From: Yponomeuta sedellus
Taxonomy: Eukaryota; Arthropoda; Insecta; Lepidoptera; Yponomeutidae
DNA: 64,000 bases
Assembly: GCA_934045075.1 (NCBI GenBank)
Contig: OW203749.1
Location: forward strand, 1,612,001-1,676,000
Direction of reading: 5' to 3'
In this document: piece by piece, positions 12,001-20,639 of the stretch
Numbering within the stretch: position 1 is the stretch's first letter
Layout of the letters: each line of letters starts with the position of its first letter
Made by a program: the position numbers and the translations under genes
Notes under the pieces: generated by a model
Told to the model about the DNA's origin: nothing
The model's input: only the letters and a program-made list of their open reading frames with translations
Databases searched by the model: none

Positions 12001-15000
12001 CCTCCTTTAGACTATACCTACCTACTTTGACGAATTGACAAATTCTTGTGTTGGATAAATTCAGAGAATATTTTAAGCCTCGGGGCATTTTGAGAGCTTC
12101 TATCGAAATCAACCCTATATTCCCCACTGCTGGAGCACGGGTCTCTGCCTTCATCGCAGGAAGGTTAGCCCATACATCACCACGGTGGCCAAATTCGGAT
12201 TGGTGGAGGATTAAGGCCGCACTAACGCTTCTAACATGGCTTAACGACTGCCATGACAGCCGGGCCGGCACCCACAGCTTAACGTGCCTGAAGAAGCACA
12301 GAAGCGCTCGGAAAAAAATGCCACTAGCGGTAGTCACGGGACGGTCGCGCATCCAGTGCCTAACCGCGCCTGTTGTTGCTTCTTCTTCTTCTTCTTCAGG
12401 CTATATTAGTCCACTGCTGGACGTAGCCCTCCCCTAATGAGCGCAAGGTTGTGCCATTATTAGGGGGTAATGCCCATAATCCCCACGCTGGGCATGCGGG
12501 TTGGGGATCGCAGTTTAATGGAATTGTACTGCAGGGGGCGCTGCTGCACACCCCCCGGTTTGTATCCTATAGTCGCCTTTTACGACACCCGCGGGAAGAA
12601 TTTGGGTTGGTGCTATTCTTTAGGCCGACACCACACAGCCAACCAGAGTTGTTGTTGCTTAACCAGAGTGATTGATTCCAGTCACTCGGTTCCACTAGGA
12701 GACGAGCGCTTTTGAGAGCTTACCAGTGAGGTTATAAAAATCCATGACGGCCTTTGGCAATGGCACCTTGCACCTCTCAGTGGCGGGCTCTTCTGAGTTC
12801 CCTTGGTTAGCCATACAGCTCAGCAGTTTTCGCTTCATATCGTCTGAGAGAGGAATCCCCGGTGGTGCCGGAGTGGTCGTTGAGGATGCTGGGTTTGATA
12901 CGGGGGCTAGGAAGCAATTTTACGAAATGTGTGAATCTTCTTCTTCTTCTTCAGTCTATATTAGTCCACTGCTGGACATAGCCCTGCCCTAATGAGCGCC
13001 ATAGCGCCCTGTCTTCAGCTTTCCGCATCCAGCAGTTTTTCACATATCGTCATTCCACCTAATCGGAGGACGTCCTACACTACGTTTGCCGAGTCGCGGT
13101 CCACACTCAAGAATGTATAATGAAACGCTGATAATATTACGTATAGTCTGTTAGCTTTTAGAATATACCTCGGCTACTATTGGATAGAATCGGATATATT
13201 CGCGTAATAAAAATATCGGAACTAATATGACACTTAATTTTAAAATCAGAACTCGATCATCAGTACGAAAACCGGCGAAAATTGGCGAAAACCGAAGCCT
13301 ACACAGCCCGAGGTAAAATTCTAAAAGCTAACAGACTAAACGCCTTTTCTAAGATTAACTGATTATACTCTAAGATTATGATTACCGCTCTGGGCCCTAT
13401 CGTATGCAAAGAATTTCCCTGCGCAGTGCAGCGAGGTAACGCAGCCAGCGTAGTGGGCACCTTTGAGTTGGATATATGTCCCGGGCGGACATACCTCTTA
13501 CATATTCTCTTAGTGTATTTTTTATGTTTTTTTTTTTTTTGTTTTTCTTTCAATGTTTTGTTATATTTTTTCTAGTTTAAGTTCTGACGAAGCTTTTTGT
13601 CACTGAATTTTATTTTAATATGTTGACATATTTAAATTTTTATTGTTATAATAAATTAATGCAATTAGTAAATCTTTTATATATTGTATGGAATCAGGCG
13701 TTACTTTGCGGAAATTCATAATAGCATTAAAAGTGAAAATTACTATGCTAAATCCGCCAAAAATGTCACAAGCACCATGCGTTTAGTTAATGCAGCGCCA
13801 GTAGACCTTCTGGGCGCTGTAGGCTTTCTGCGTATATCCGGTCCACAGACTGCAAGTGTAAAAGGATTGGCAAAAGGCCTTACCTCCCCCTCACGGCGAG
13901 CAAATCTGCGGGCCAACACCGACAGTACCTCACCGACGGTCCCTCTCGATATCTACATCATCAGACAAATCGTCGCTGACCCAGTGACCCAGGTATGAAA
14001 TTTTCTAATATTCAACAGCTAAAAACCTATTCAGAGGCTAAAAATTCCACCCATGCTGCGACTCGAAACCACGACCTCTGGCTAACATGCCAGAGATCGC
14101 GGGTTCCTGAGTAAACGTGTTCTTGAAAGGAGACGTAGTGTAGGACGCCCTCCAACCAGGTGGATGACGATCTGCGAAAAACTGCCGGCAGATGCTGGAT
14201 GCGGCGAGCTGAAGACAGGGCGCTATGGCGCTCATTAGGGGAGGGCTATGTCCAGCAGTGGACTACATAATATAGCCTGAAGAAGAAGAACAAGAAATAG
14301 CTTTTTAAAATTGTCCTTAGCACGGGTTAGTTAGTGCATTAAAAAGAATATTCAATAGCTAGCTCGGTGACCAAGATATTTGTTTGATAACCACGATATT
14401 ACTCAAGCTGGACCCTACCGTTAGAGGAAAGTTCCGCAGGATGAGGCTCAAAGCCGGTCAGCTGGGTCAGAGTGTCCAAGAACGATGCCAGTCGTAGCAG
14501 CAGTGCTTTCTCTTCGTGAGGATCCTGGGAAGTAGGATACAATTCAGTACAGGAATCTAAGGAACCTACCGACTATATTCTTCATACAATCCACTCCATC
14601 CAAAGGTTGTCTGGAAGAGATCGCTCTTAGCGATAGGAATGACAATTGTATAACATTTTTAAAAACCTATTTAGAGGCTAAAAATTCCGCCCATGCCGGG
14701 ACTCAAACCCGCGATCTCTGACTAACCGTACCAGCGCTCTCCCAACTGAGTCAATGGGCAAGTGCCGGCATCAGCGAAATTTCAAACCTCTTTACAAATA
14801 TTCTCTGTATAATTTACAGGCAGCGACATCTGGCTGAAGTAATTTTGCATAACTTGCAGTACCGAGTACCTACTTATTGCAGTTAGGTATTACATCGGTA
14901 TTTAACATTAGGTACATAAATTTAGGAAATCATGGTTGTATTCTTTTCTCTGGTTGTGCAATAAAGTGTTCTCTATCTGGAATTTAGTTCATAAAGGTTA

Positions 15001-18000
15001 TTAAAAACAGTCGATATCAACCCTTGTATCCCATACCATACCCCAAACAGTGGACCCCACTGCTGGGGCACGGGTCTCTTCCTGCATCGCAGGAAGGTTA
15101 GGCCACACTCCACCACGGGGCCGAGTCCGGGTCGGTCGAGGATTGTAAGGCAGTGGCGGGCCTTACTGTCAGAAGTTATCAAGCCTCCCTAAAGCCTCTG
15201 ACACGGCTTAACGACTGCCATTACATGACAGCCGGCACCAACGGGAGAGAGGATGTTGAAAAGCGCTTAAGACTAGTCCATCAGCATATTGCTGAGTCAG
15301 TTGTCATTTATAGCAGCAGTGATAGCGCCAGGACCTTAAATGTTTTTTTTGTCAGTATATTTCAACCATATTTTGTGATATTGGCTTCTGGTCGAAAAAC
15401 ATATTTGACCGGATAGGGTGACAGGGAGGAGACTTGTGGTGCTGGAGAGAGCCAGTTTTATAGAGGGCAACTGAGAGAAGATCTATGCTGTGGCCACTTC
15501 TATGTATAAGAAAGAAAAAAACTTCTGAGTCACGACAGTTTTATAAGTCATCTTGGAAGGAAAGAGTGTCCCATTTTCCCCGTGGGAAGTACCCGGAGAA
15601 GAAAATCTCGCTAGTGGCATATTTTCCGAGCGCTTCCGTGCTTTGCAAGGCACGTTAAGCCGGCTGTCATGTAATGGCAGTCGTTAAGCCATGTCAGAGG
15701 CCGTCCCGTTGTCTGTCCCCACTGCTGAGGCACGGGTCTCTTTCTGCATCGCAGGAAGGTTAGGCCATATTCCACTACGGGGGCCAAGTCCGGATTGGTG
15801 GGGGATTATAAGACAGTGGCGGGCCTTACTGTCAGAAGTTATCAAGCCGCCGACAATGCCTCTGCCATGGCTTAACGACTGCCATTAGGTGACAGCCGGC
15901 ACCAACGGCTTAGCGTGCCTTGCGAAGCACGGTCACGCATCCTGCACCTGACCGCGCCTGTTATTGCTTAACTTAAGTGATTGATTCCAATCACTCGGTT
16001 CGCCTAGGCCACGAGCGCTTCTAAAAGTGTACAATGTGATGTGATGTACTTACCTGCTGTTGGTTCTTGTCATACACCTTGTCCTGCAGTACTCGCGTAG
16101 TGTATAGCGCCAGCTGAGCTATACGCCTCACATGCTCGCTCTTCTGCGTGGCTTCTTTACAGGTCTCGTAGGTGCCCGAAGATACCAGCTGAACGAAAAC
16201 ACAGGAGGTGAAGGTTCGACGCCTGCTTTGATGCATTTAATAGTTACTTAATCGTTTAAAACGAAAAGAAATACAGTCAAAGTATTCATTACTTACGTCA
16301 CAAAAACAAATTAAACGTTCCAACATCTCAATTACAATTGCACTCGAAAAGTCCACTCACAATGTCAATTAAGATTTTTAACAAGTTACCCGAGACACTC
16401 AGAAACAATATCAATGACAAAGAATTCTGTAAAAACCTAAAACAGTTGCTCATCTCCAGAAGCTATTACACTGTGAATGAATACTTAGAAGATAAATTTA
16501 AATAAGATGTATAATAATAAAAAATATATTTTATGTAATTATAAGATACCTAGTTTTTAAAACAAAATTGTGGAAATTAAATAGTTCGTAGGTACTGAAT
16601 AGCACATTAGCTATATATAAGATATTAGTTGTAAGGCTTTTGCTGTGCCCGACAGGGCCCATAATGATACACATTATCTGTTATATTATATAAGATCTTA
16701 CCAAACTTATGGCTGCAATAAAGTATTGAGTACTTGAAAAGCAGTCATTTATAGACAAGGACAGGTACTCACGGTCGTGAAGTTGGTAGTGGTGCAGTTC
16801 TCCAGGCGTTGAGTGTATTGCTCCACGGCGCGACGAAGCCCTTCCAGGTACCGCGCGCCTGACTCCACGACGTGGTTCACCTGGGGTGGACACGGTCTGA
16901 TGAGGGATCGTTGCTACACTTAATCACGGTTAGCCAGAGGTCACGGGTTGGAGACCCGGCATGGGTGGAATTTTTAGACACTAATTAGGTTTTTTCTAAT
17001 AAATGGCAACTCAAATCGGTCCTAATTTGGACGACTATTTCTGCCAACGACGAGTCAGTCATGGGAGTGGCACTTCGACTTTGGTCGGTTTATAAAAAAA
17101 CCTATCATGAACTGGGTTCCACCGCGAGACTGATGGGGAACCTAAAACCGAAAGGACGTCACACATTGCACTATCACCAGGGTTAGAATGTTAGTAAAAT
17201 ATAGCAGACGCTTTACAGAGCTTTACAGACGCTTTAAGAAGCATAAATCCGTATAAAAACAGTTTTAATTATTTAAAAACCTATTTAGAGGCTAAAAATT
17301 TCACCCATGCCGGGATTCGAACCCGCAATCTCTGGCTATCCGTACCAGCGCTCTACCAATTGAGCCAATGGGCGACTCACGGCATCAGTGAAATTTCGAA
17401 CCTCTTTACAATATTCTCTGTATTACGTACAGGCAGCGACATCTGACTTAAGCAAATTGCCTTACTTACAGCCCCGACTACCTACTTTGCAGTTAGGTTT
17501 TGTAAAGAGATTGTAAAGAGGTTCGAAATTTCACTGATGCCGTAAGTCGCCCATTGGCTCAATTGGTAGAGCGCTGGTACGGATAGCCAGAGATTGCGGG
17601 TTCGAATCCCGGCATGGGTGAAATTTTTAGCCTCTAAATAGGTTTTTAAATTTGTTCCTTAGCACGGGTTAGTGCATTAAAAATAAAAATAGTGTAATCA
17701 TGTAGGTACAGTGATATCGTTCCGATGTTAAAACCTAACTGCAAAGTAGGTAGTCGGGGCTGTAAGTAATGCAATTTGCTTAAGTCACATGTCGCTGCCT
17801 GTACGTAATACAGAGAATATTGTAAAGAGGTTCGAAATTTCACTGATGCCGTGAGTCGCCCATTGGCTCAATTGGTAGAGCGCTGGTACGGATAGCCAGA
17901 GATTGCGGGTTCGAATCCCGGCATGGGTGAAATTTTAGCCTCTAAATAGGTTTTTAAATTTGTTCCTTAGCACGGGTTAGTGCATTAAAAATAAAAATAG

Positions 18001-19812
18001 TGTAGTTTTAATTATGTCTACTGCTCGTGTTAACCTCAGAAAATACTAAGTATACAAGCGCTTGACAGTTTAATATTCAATTCAATTTTGGTAACATCGA
18101 CTATTTCTGTATTGTTAGAACAAATAAATGAATAAAACGTAGTGATTATATACTCTTTGTAAATAAAGCTAGGGTTTTGACAAACTTAATCAGTCAGTTA
18201 TTCTGTCATTATCAGTCAGCCAATCAATCGATCAATCAATCAGTCAAGCAATCAATTCCACGACCTCTGTGGAGGAGCGGTGGCGCATCTGCCTATCTTG
18301 CGAGAGGTCCCGAGTTCGAACCCCGGCTGGGGACAAAAAAAACACGGTCTTGGATGTTTACATGTTTGTGATGTCGTTGTTTCTGGTTTACACGACACAG
18401 GGTATCCTAGTGTGAGGCCAGAAGCAATGTATGTGCCAGTATGTAAATGTTATGTTACTTACCTACTTACCTACTTTTTCTACGACGTTTTTCTCATGTT
18501 CACTAAGTAATATCCAAGAGAGGATGAAGGAAGAAAGAGTGACAAAAATACATATTGCGAATGTGAGTGGAACGGCTCATAAGGGACGGACATACATCGA
18601 CCAAATAGGGGATGTAATAGCATAGGGGAAGATAAAAAGTACCCAGAACCGGCTTGCGTGCATGTAACGAAATAATAATGAACGTTGATGAAGCGAAGGT
18701 GATCTGTCAGGATCGTGGCAAATGGCAGTCCCTGGTCTCCGCCTACCCCTCTAGGATCCAGGCGTGAGGTTATGTATGTATGTACTTACTAAGTAATTTT
18801 CTACTTAAATAATTTCTTTTTGCGATATTATTTAGCATAATGCCTACCATATTCGCTTATTACGATACGTTCAAAGAACATCAGCACCACTAAAACATTT
18901 AAAAAATTACCCTGGGTATCTGTATTTAATAAATTATGAATCTGTTAATTTATCCACAGAACAGAAATTCTGTTCTGTGAATTTATCTATTAGATTCACG
19001 TGAAAGAAAATCTCACGCACGCAATCGATCGCTACGATGCAAAGTAAGCTTTGTCTTCTGCGATGCACGACACATTTTACCTCACGAGCTCGGACTTTAG
19101 GTCTGTGCTAACAAAATGTTAAATAAGATTTTAAGATAGGACAGGCAAAAACCACATTTTGCTTACATTTGCTACGTTATTTTCCTGATATGATTGAGGT
19201 ATAAACGGCAAAAGATATTTCGTAGGTAATTAAAAAAAATATATCGTATTCTATAATATAAAAATGAATCGCTGAATGTGTTGGTAAGCGCAAATCGGGG
19301 GCAGCTGAATGAACCGATTTTGTTAATTCTTTTTTTAGAATATTCCTTGAAGTACGAGGATGGTTCTTACGGGGAGAAAAAAATAAAGAAGCGACGGTAG
19401 GCGGTACGACGTTCGCTACGTCAGCTAGATAAATATAGATATTTAATAAATAAAAAAATAAAAAAAAATGCATTTTTACCTTTTTCTCCATGTAACTCTG
19501 GTATTCATAGTCATTGGCGTACTGTCCTCCTTTCATTACCTCTTCATCACGATCATCGTCGTAGACGTGATCATGGTCCACCGGCCCCTCGTATCCTGGG
19601 TTCCCTTCGTGATGGGGACTGTTGCTGTAGTAATTGTTATAGATAAACTCTCCTTCTTTCAGTGGTTCCTTGCTGACTTCGTGCTTTGGAGGCACTTGTC
19701 CGTATTTTCCGAAGTAGTATTGACGCACTTCTGGTAAATCGATCGTCCAGGTTTTAACGCTTTGGTAAGTCAAAAGGAGTAAGAAAAATATTTGGTTTAC
19801 GAACGGTCGCAT
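5967..19812 (-). CDS. Unrecognised secreted protein, 8 exons, 572 aa (span)
   Basis: Eight minus-strand exons (19812-19480, 16880-16773, 16188-16054, 14524-14419, 12906-12724, 10936-10467, 9428-9177, 6098-5967) each have AG acceptors and GT donors, and all junction phases agree (0,0,0,1,1,0,0), giving 1719 coding bases. The protein begins with a clear signal peptide (basic N-terminus, then IFFLLLLTYQSVK), so it should enter the secretory pathway. An acidic, Tyr-rich N-terminal region (YDDDRDEE) is followed by short helical segments with single cysteines and N-glycosylation sequons, a Ser/Thr/Lys-rich acidic middle (PDSDEDLELDTSSNEDQNPF) and a Tyr/Arg/Pro-rich C-terminal part (RYRPYKARIPEDP). 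I recognise no domain and assign no function. Introns carry SINEs, MITEs and LINE fragments. An undetected extra exon or a different last exon is possible. Confidence 0.75.
6562..6620 (+). mobile_element. SINE fragment (family C tail)
   Basis: It matches the 3' part of the SINE at 18268-18450 (cacagggtatcttagtgtgg, ccagaagcaatgtatgt). Confidence 0.6.
6790..7155 (+). mobile_element. tRNA-derived SINE, family A
   Basis: It starts gcggtggtagctcagtggg with a tRNA-like head and continues through gtgaaggaaaacatcgtgag and the ending atgcaaaaaggccaatag. The head lacks part of the T arm. A better copy is at 50647-51040 and a minus-strand copy at 30101-30508. Confidence 0.85.
7294..7544. mobile_element. 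Foldback element with perfect 44-bp arms
   Basis: 7313-7356 and 7422-7465 are perfect 44-base inverted repeats around a 65-base loop. Outside them ttggtggtgaagataaaat (7294-7312) is repeated inverted at 7526-7544, with about 60 extra bases on the right side. It has no coding capacity; a MITE or foldback transposon is likely. Confidence 0.8.
7610..8435. mobile_element. SINE family B cluster, orientation -,+,+
   Basis: Three tRNA-like heads (minus at 7681-7757, plus at 8018-8092, plus at 8331-8404) each read approximately cgcccattggctcaattgg, tagagcgctggcacggatag and gggttcgaatcccggcat. The A and B boxes are clear, but the anticodon loop has C where U33 is required, so they are SINE heads and not working tRNA genes. 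All end in tagcctctaaataggttttt and cacgggttagtgcatta. The cluster is bracketed by caatggaataacttg and its inverted copy. The same layout recurs at 17272-18003. Confidence 0.85.
8930..9135 (+). repeat. Second copy of the GGGACTTTTGTCCC repeat
   Basis: It contains catgtaaattacaacacaat, aatgaccgcacaccgtagg and, at the end, gggacttttgtccc. It is the uninterrupted relative of 3880-4310, ending about 40 bases past the donor of exon 7. The stretch 8440-8930 before it holds only short inverted words (for example gagggact and agtccct) and no gene. Confidence 0.6.
9177..9428 (-). CDS. Secreted-protein gene, exon 7
   Basis: Acceptor atttctgaattccag, donor gtttgtgc. 84 codons, phase 0 at both ends. It encodes RDEQAPSWYIPRVPEDP, a helical part (MQDLSAYIRHRALDYL) and a basic Tyr/Arg-rich tail ending IPEDPHQ. 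The motif PEDP occurs near both ends of the exon. Confidence 0.8.
9535..9992. repeat. SINE-C fragment, LINE tail and dispersed repeat
   Basis: 9537-9640 (minus) matches the tail of SINE family C. 9660-9780 carries aaaggttgtctggaagagat and gtgataaggccgtc, the hairpin seen in the 3' tails of several LINEs here (also 14593-14650 and 40247-40355). 9804-9992 starts ctagctgacccagcgaactt and recurs at 19245-19436 (minus) and 56659-56790 (plus). These fill the intron between exons 6 and 7. Confidence 0.6.
10268..10415. mobile_element. MITE with ~25-bp terminal inverted repeats
   Basis: The left end reads attgtagacttttagtc and the right end is its complement (gactaaaagtctacaat), with the homology continuing into ggatctactt/aagtagatcc. 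148 bases, no coding capacity, 51 bases past the donor of exon 6. Confidence 0.8.
10467..10936 (-). CDS. Secreted-protein gene, exon 6 (largest)
   Basis: Acceptor cttgcttttttcag, donor gtaagatgg. 470 bases; the first two (AC) complete an Asp codon with the preceding G, and the exon ends in phase 0. It encodes a low-complexity Ser/Lys/Asp-rich region with two copies of ETISKIV, then NPFVSFVKYYTKYKAWS. Confidence 0.8.
11013..12107. other. Intron with no confirmed exon
   Basis: This is the intron between exons 5 and 6 of the secreted-protein gene. A 69-codon minus-strand frame at 11480-11689 looks partly coding and ends near a donor (gtaatg), but its phase does not fit the flanking exons. A (CAT)n run lies at 11732-11752. 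11975-12003 is an end fragment of the TTAGCTTTTAGAATATACC MITE. Confidence 0.35.
12108..12718 (-). mobile_element. 5S-derived SINE copy split by an RTE-type insert
   Basis: The minus strand reads the 5S-like SINE: its head lies at 12660-12718 and the rest at 12108-12380. The insertion at 12381-12649 separates the two parts and the word tgttgttgct is duplicated at its edges. See the copies at 34776-35100 and 15706-16022. Confidence 0.75.
12381..12649 (-). mobile_element. Retroposed RTE-tail element with 10-bp target duplication
   Basis: It is flanked by tgttgttgct at 12371-12380 and 12650-12659. The minus strand ends in a (GAA)n tail next to one duplication, as expected for target-primed insertion. 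The interior includes agtccactgctggacgtag and cgccttttacgacacccgcg. A second copy with its own duplication is at 26415-26640. Confidence 0.85.
12724..12906 (-). CDS. Secreted-protein gene, exon 5
   Basis: Acceptor ttgcttcctag, donor gtaagctc. 183 bases that take one base from exon 4 and leave one for exon 6. It encodes a Pro/Ser/Thr stretch (STTTPAPPGIPLSDD), then a Cys-containing segment ending VMDFYNLTG. Because 183 is a multiple of three, this exon could be skipped without changing frame. Confidence 0.72.
12936..13110 (-). mobile_element. RTE LINE 3' fragment
   Basis: The minus strand reads a decayed RTE C-terminus (tgtaggacgtcctccgattagg, then cagcagtggactaatataga) and a (GAA)n tail. It lies about 30 bases outside the acceptor of exon 5. 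A similar plus-strand fragment is at 14105-14300. Confidence 0.7.
13146..13336. mobile_element. Tc1/mariner-type MITE (TA target site)
   Basis: The ends are inverted repeats of about 28 bases starting GTCTGTTAGCTTTTAGAATA, flanked by TA on both sides (13144-13145 and 13337-13338). Relatives: 28853-29013, the right half at 34457-34554, and the left end at 57293-57355. Confidence 0.85.
13784..13992 (+). CDS. Doubtful exon-like ORF
   Basis: A plus-strand frame from ATG at 13784 (context caccATG) runs to donor CAG/gtatga at 13992 (MRLVNAAPVDLLGAVGFLRI at its start). The minus strand of the same interval also has exon-like pieces with an acceptor (cttttacacttgcag), but their phases do not fit the secreted-protein gene. 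I cannot decide strand or reality. Confidence 0.2.
14105..14300 (+). mobile_element. RTE LINE 3' fragment
   Basis: It encodes a decayed RTE C-terminus (RRSVGRPPTRWMD, then a frame change to GEGYVQQW) and ends in a gaagaagaag tail. A partial minus-strand SINE-B tail and head lie just before it, at 14030-14105. Confidence 0.7.
14419..14524 (-). CDS. Secreted-protein gene, exon 4
   Basis: Acceptor atcctacttcccag, donor gtaggg. 106 bases, starting in phase 0 and leaving one base (G). It encodes DPHEEKALLLRLASFLDTL followed by TQLTGFEPHPAELSSN. The leftover G fits the next exon. Confidence 0.75.
14655..14860 (-). mobile_element. SINE family B copy
   Basis: It shares the tRNA-like head (gccgggactcaaacccgcga on the plus strand) and the tail ctatttagaggctaaaaatt with the clusters at 7610 and 17272. 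It precedes an LINE-tail remnant ending tgtgcaataaagtgttctct. Confidence 0.75.
15038..15256 (-). mobile_element. 5S-derived SINE, truncated copy
   Basis: It contains the family 3' body (cccactgctggggcacgggt, gatcctcgaccgacccgg-like and gccattacatgacagccgg) but lacks the 5S-like head. 15260-15600 beyond it has no recognisable content. Confidence 0.7.
15608..15705 (+). mobile_element. 5S-derived SINE, partial copy abutting the next
   Basis: A plus-strand fragment (gctagtggcatattttccga through agccatgtcagaggcc) meets the minus-strand copy starting at 15706, making an inverted pair. Confidence 0.7.
15706..16022 (-). mobile_element. SINE with 5S-rRNA-like internal promoter
   Basis: On the minus strand, from 16022, the head reads agcgctcgtggcctaggcga and then gaatcaatcacttaagttaag, caataacaggcgcggtcagg and tgcaggatgcgtgacc. 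The order TCAC, GTTAAGCA, GGCGCGGT, GGATGGGTGACC (best preserved in other copies) follows box A, the intermediate element and box C of insect 5S rRNA. The body continues with gttggtgccggctgtca and ends cagcagtggggaca. This copy has a deletion just after the head. Confidence 0.75.
16054..16188 (-). CDS. Secreted-protein gene, exon 3
   Basis: The exon has 45 codons between acceptor gttttcgttcag and donor gtaagtac, phase 0 at both ends. It encodes LVSSGTYETCKEATQKSEHV and a helical segment ending NQQQ, with one cysteine. Splice sites are strong at both edges. Confidence 0.82.
16362..16505 (+). pseudogene. LINE reverse transcriptase C-terminal end
   Basis: 48 codons (FNKLPETLRNNINDKEFCKN and SYYTVNEYLEDKF, then TAA) match the typical C-terminal end of Jockey/R1-type LINE proteins (NKLP... 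KTFL..YYS..EYL). It is followed by an AT-rich 3' end with gcccgacagggcccataat (16649-16667). It sits in the intron between exons 2 and 3, plus strand, opposite to the gene. Confidence 0.7.
16773..16880 (-). CDS. Secreted-protein gene, exon 2
   Basis: The exon has 36 codons between acceptor gtccaccccag and donor gtgagtacc, phase 0 at both ends. The peptide begins VNHVVESGARYLEGLRRAV, is strongly helical, and ends in a Cys/Thr-rich piece with an N-F-T sequon. Confidence 0.8.
17272..18003. mobile_element. SINE family B cluster, orientation -,+,+
   Basis: Heads: minus at 17300-17376, plus at 17547-17621, plus at 17858-17932. Order, orientation, spacer words (gtacagtgatatcgttccga, gtaggtagtcggggctgtaa) and tails match 7610-8435, so the two clusters are copies of one composite or arose the same way. 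Confidence 0.85.
18268..18450 (+). mobile_element. tRNA-derived SINE, family C
   Basis: The head ggaggagcggtggcgcatct ... gagttcgaaccccggctggg has tRNA-like A and B boxes, followed by gatgtttacatgtttgtgat and the tail gccagaagcaatgtatgtgc. Minus copies: 31405-31626 and 57060-57240. Confidence 0.85.
18510..18790 (+). pseudogene. LINE reverse transcriptase C-terminal fragment
   Basis: Decayed coding sequence (KGRTYIDQIGDVIA; then MNVDEAKVICQDRGKWQSLV) matches a LINE C-terminal tail that also occurs at 24665-25150 (minus, with an insertion) and 57595-57755 (plus). Confidence 0.65.
19245..19436 (-). repeat. Dispersed repeat (CTAGCTGACCCAGCGAAC family)
   Basis: Minus-strand copy of the repeat at 9804-9992 and 56659-56790, in the first intron of the secreted-protein gene. 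It causes the spurious extension of the exon 1 reading frame. Confidence 0.6.
19480..19812 (-). CDS. Secreted-protein gene, exon 1 (signal peptide)
   Basis: The ATG at 19812 (context taaaaATG) opens 111 codons ending GAG AAA AAG before donor gtaaaa, phase 0. It encodes the signal peptide MRPFVNQIFFLLLLTYQ and a Tyr/Asp/Glu-rich stretch. The frame reads on into the intron for another 100 codons; that continuation is AT-rich and includes a dispersed repeat, so it is not coding. Confidence 0.8.
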
Positions 19813-20392
19813 TTTTACTTTTTACAGACGAAAGTTTTGGCGCGCTGCACACTAAAAATAAAAAAAGGAGCAAACTAAACAGAGTTTTCTTAAACGCTGT
19901 TTTAAAGTGTTTTTTATTAACCATTTTACATATTATTCTACAAGTCTATTACCTAATTTTCACCACAGATCTTTCTAAAAAGAAATAGGTACCTACCTAA
20001 TGAAAACTTAGTGCCCACTTCCAAGATCGCGGATGTTACGGTTTGGTTACGGTAATCTTCGGAGTGACACAAAAATAATAAGTGGTAATTCATGCATTTA
20101 TAGGAAACAATAAAATTATTATAACACAAACGAGTTGCAGTAACGAAAATTTTCTCCATACTGCGCGAGCTAATACTTAACATACTTTGCTAAGTACAAT
20201 GATTAACCCTGGGAAGGTAGTTGAAGCTTCCTCCCACGTTTTTGCTTGGATAATTGCCGATTTCCATTATTCAATGGATGTTGGGCAATACAAACGGCCA
20301 CATTCGGACAGTAGATGGATTTATACATAGATATCTTTTATTAAGTATTTACGTAACTAATTATTTTAGGCAATTTTACTAATTCGTGGAGC

Positions 20393-20600
20393 GGAGCGGT
20401 GGAAGGTCGGCCTCTCATTCGGAAGGTCGTGGGTCCGAATCCCGGCACGTACCAATGACTTTATTTTTCTTTAGTTACGTACATTTTTGAAGTTATGGTA
20501 GCCTAAGCACTAGCTGACTGTGAAGGAAAACATCGCGAGGAAGCCTGAGTCTGAGATTTTCCTAATATTGTGCCTTAACAAGACTTACATTTTTTATGTA
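20393..20600 (+). mobile_element. tRNA-derived SINE, family A relative
   Basis: The head gagcggtggaaggtcggcct ... gggtccgaatcccggcacg leads into the family A body (gtgaaggaaaacatcgcgag). The tRNA-like part differs from the 50647 copy, suggesting a subfamily. 19813-20390 before it shows no feature beyond the presumed upstream region of the secreted-protein gene. Confidence 0.75.
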
Positions 20601-20639
20601 GTCTGTGAACGTCCCACTGCACAGGCCTTCTCTGAGACA

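Noticed and set aside
13684..13998. Exon of the secreted-protein gene on the minus strand
   Set aside because: All acceptor/donor pairs tried meet a stop or leave the wrong phase between exons 4 and 5.
19177..19479. Read-through of exon 1 of the secreted-protein gene
   Set aside because: The continuation past the donor is AT-rich, hydrophobic and overlaps a dispersed repeat.
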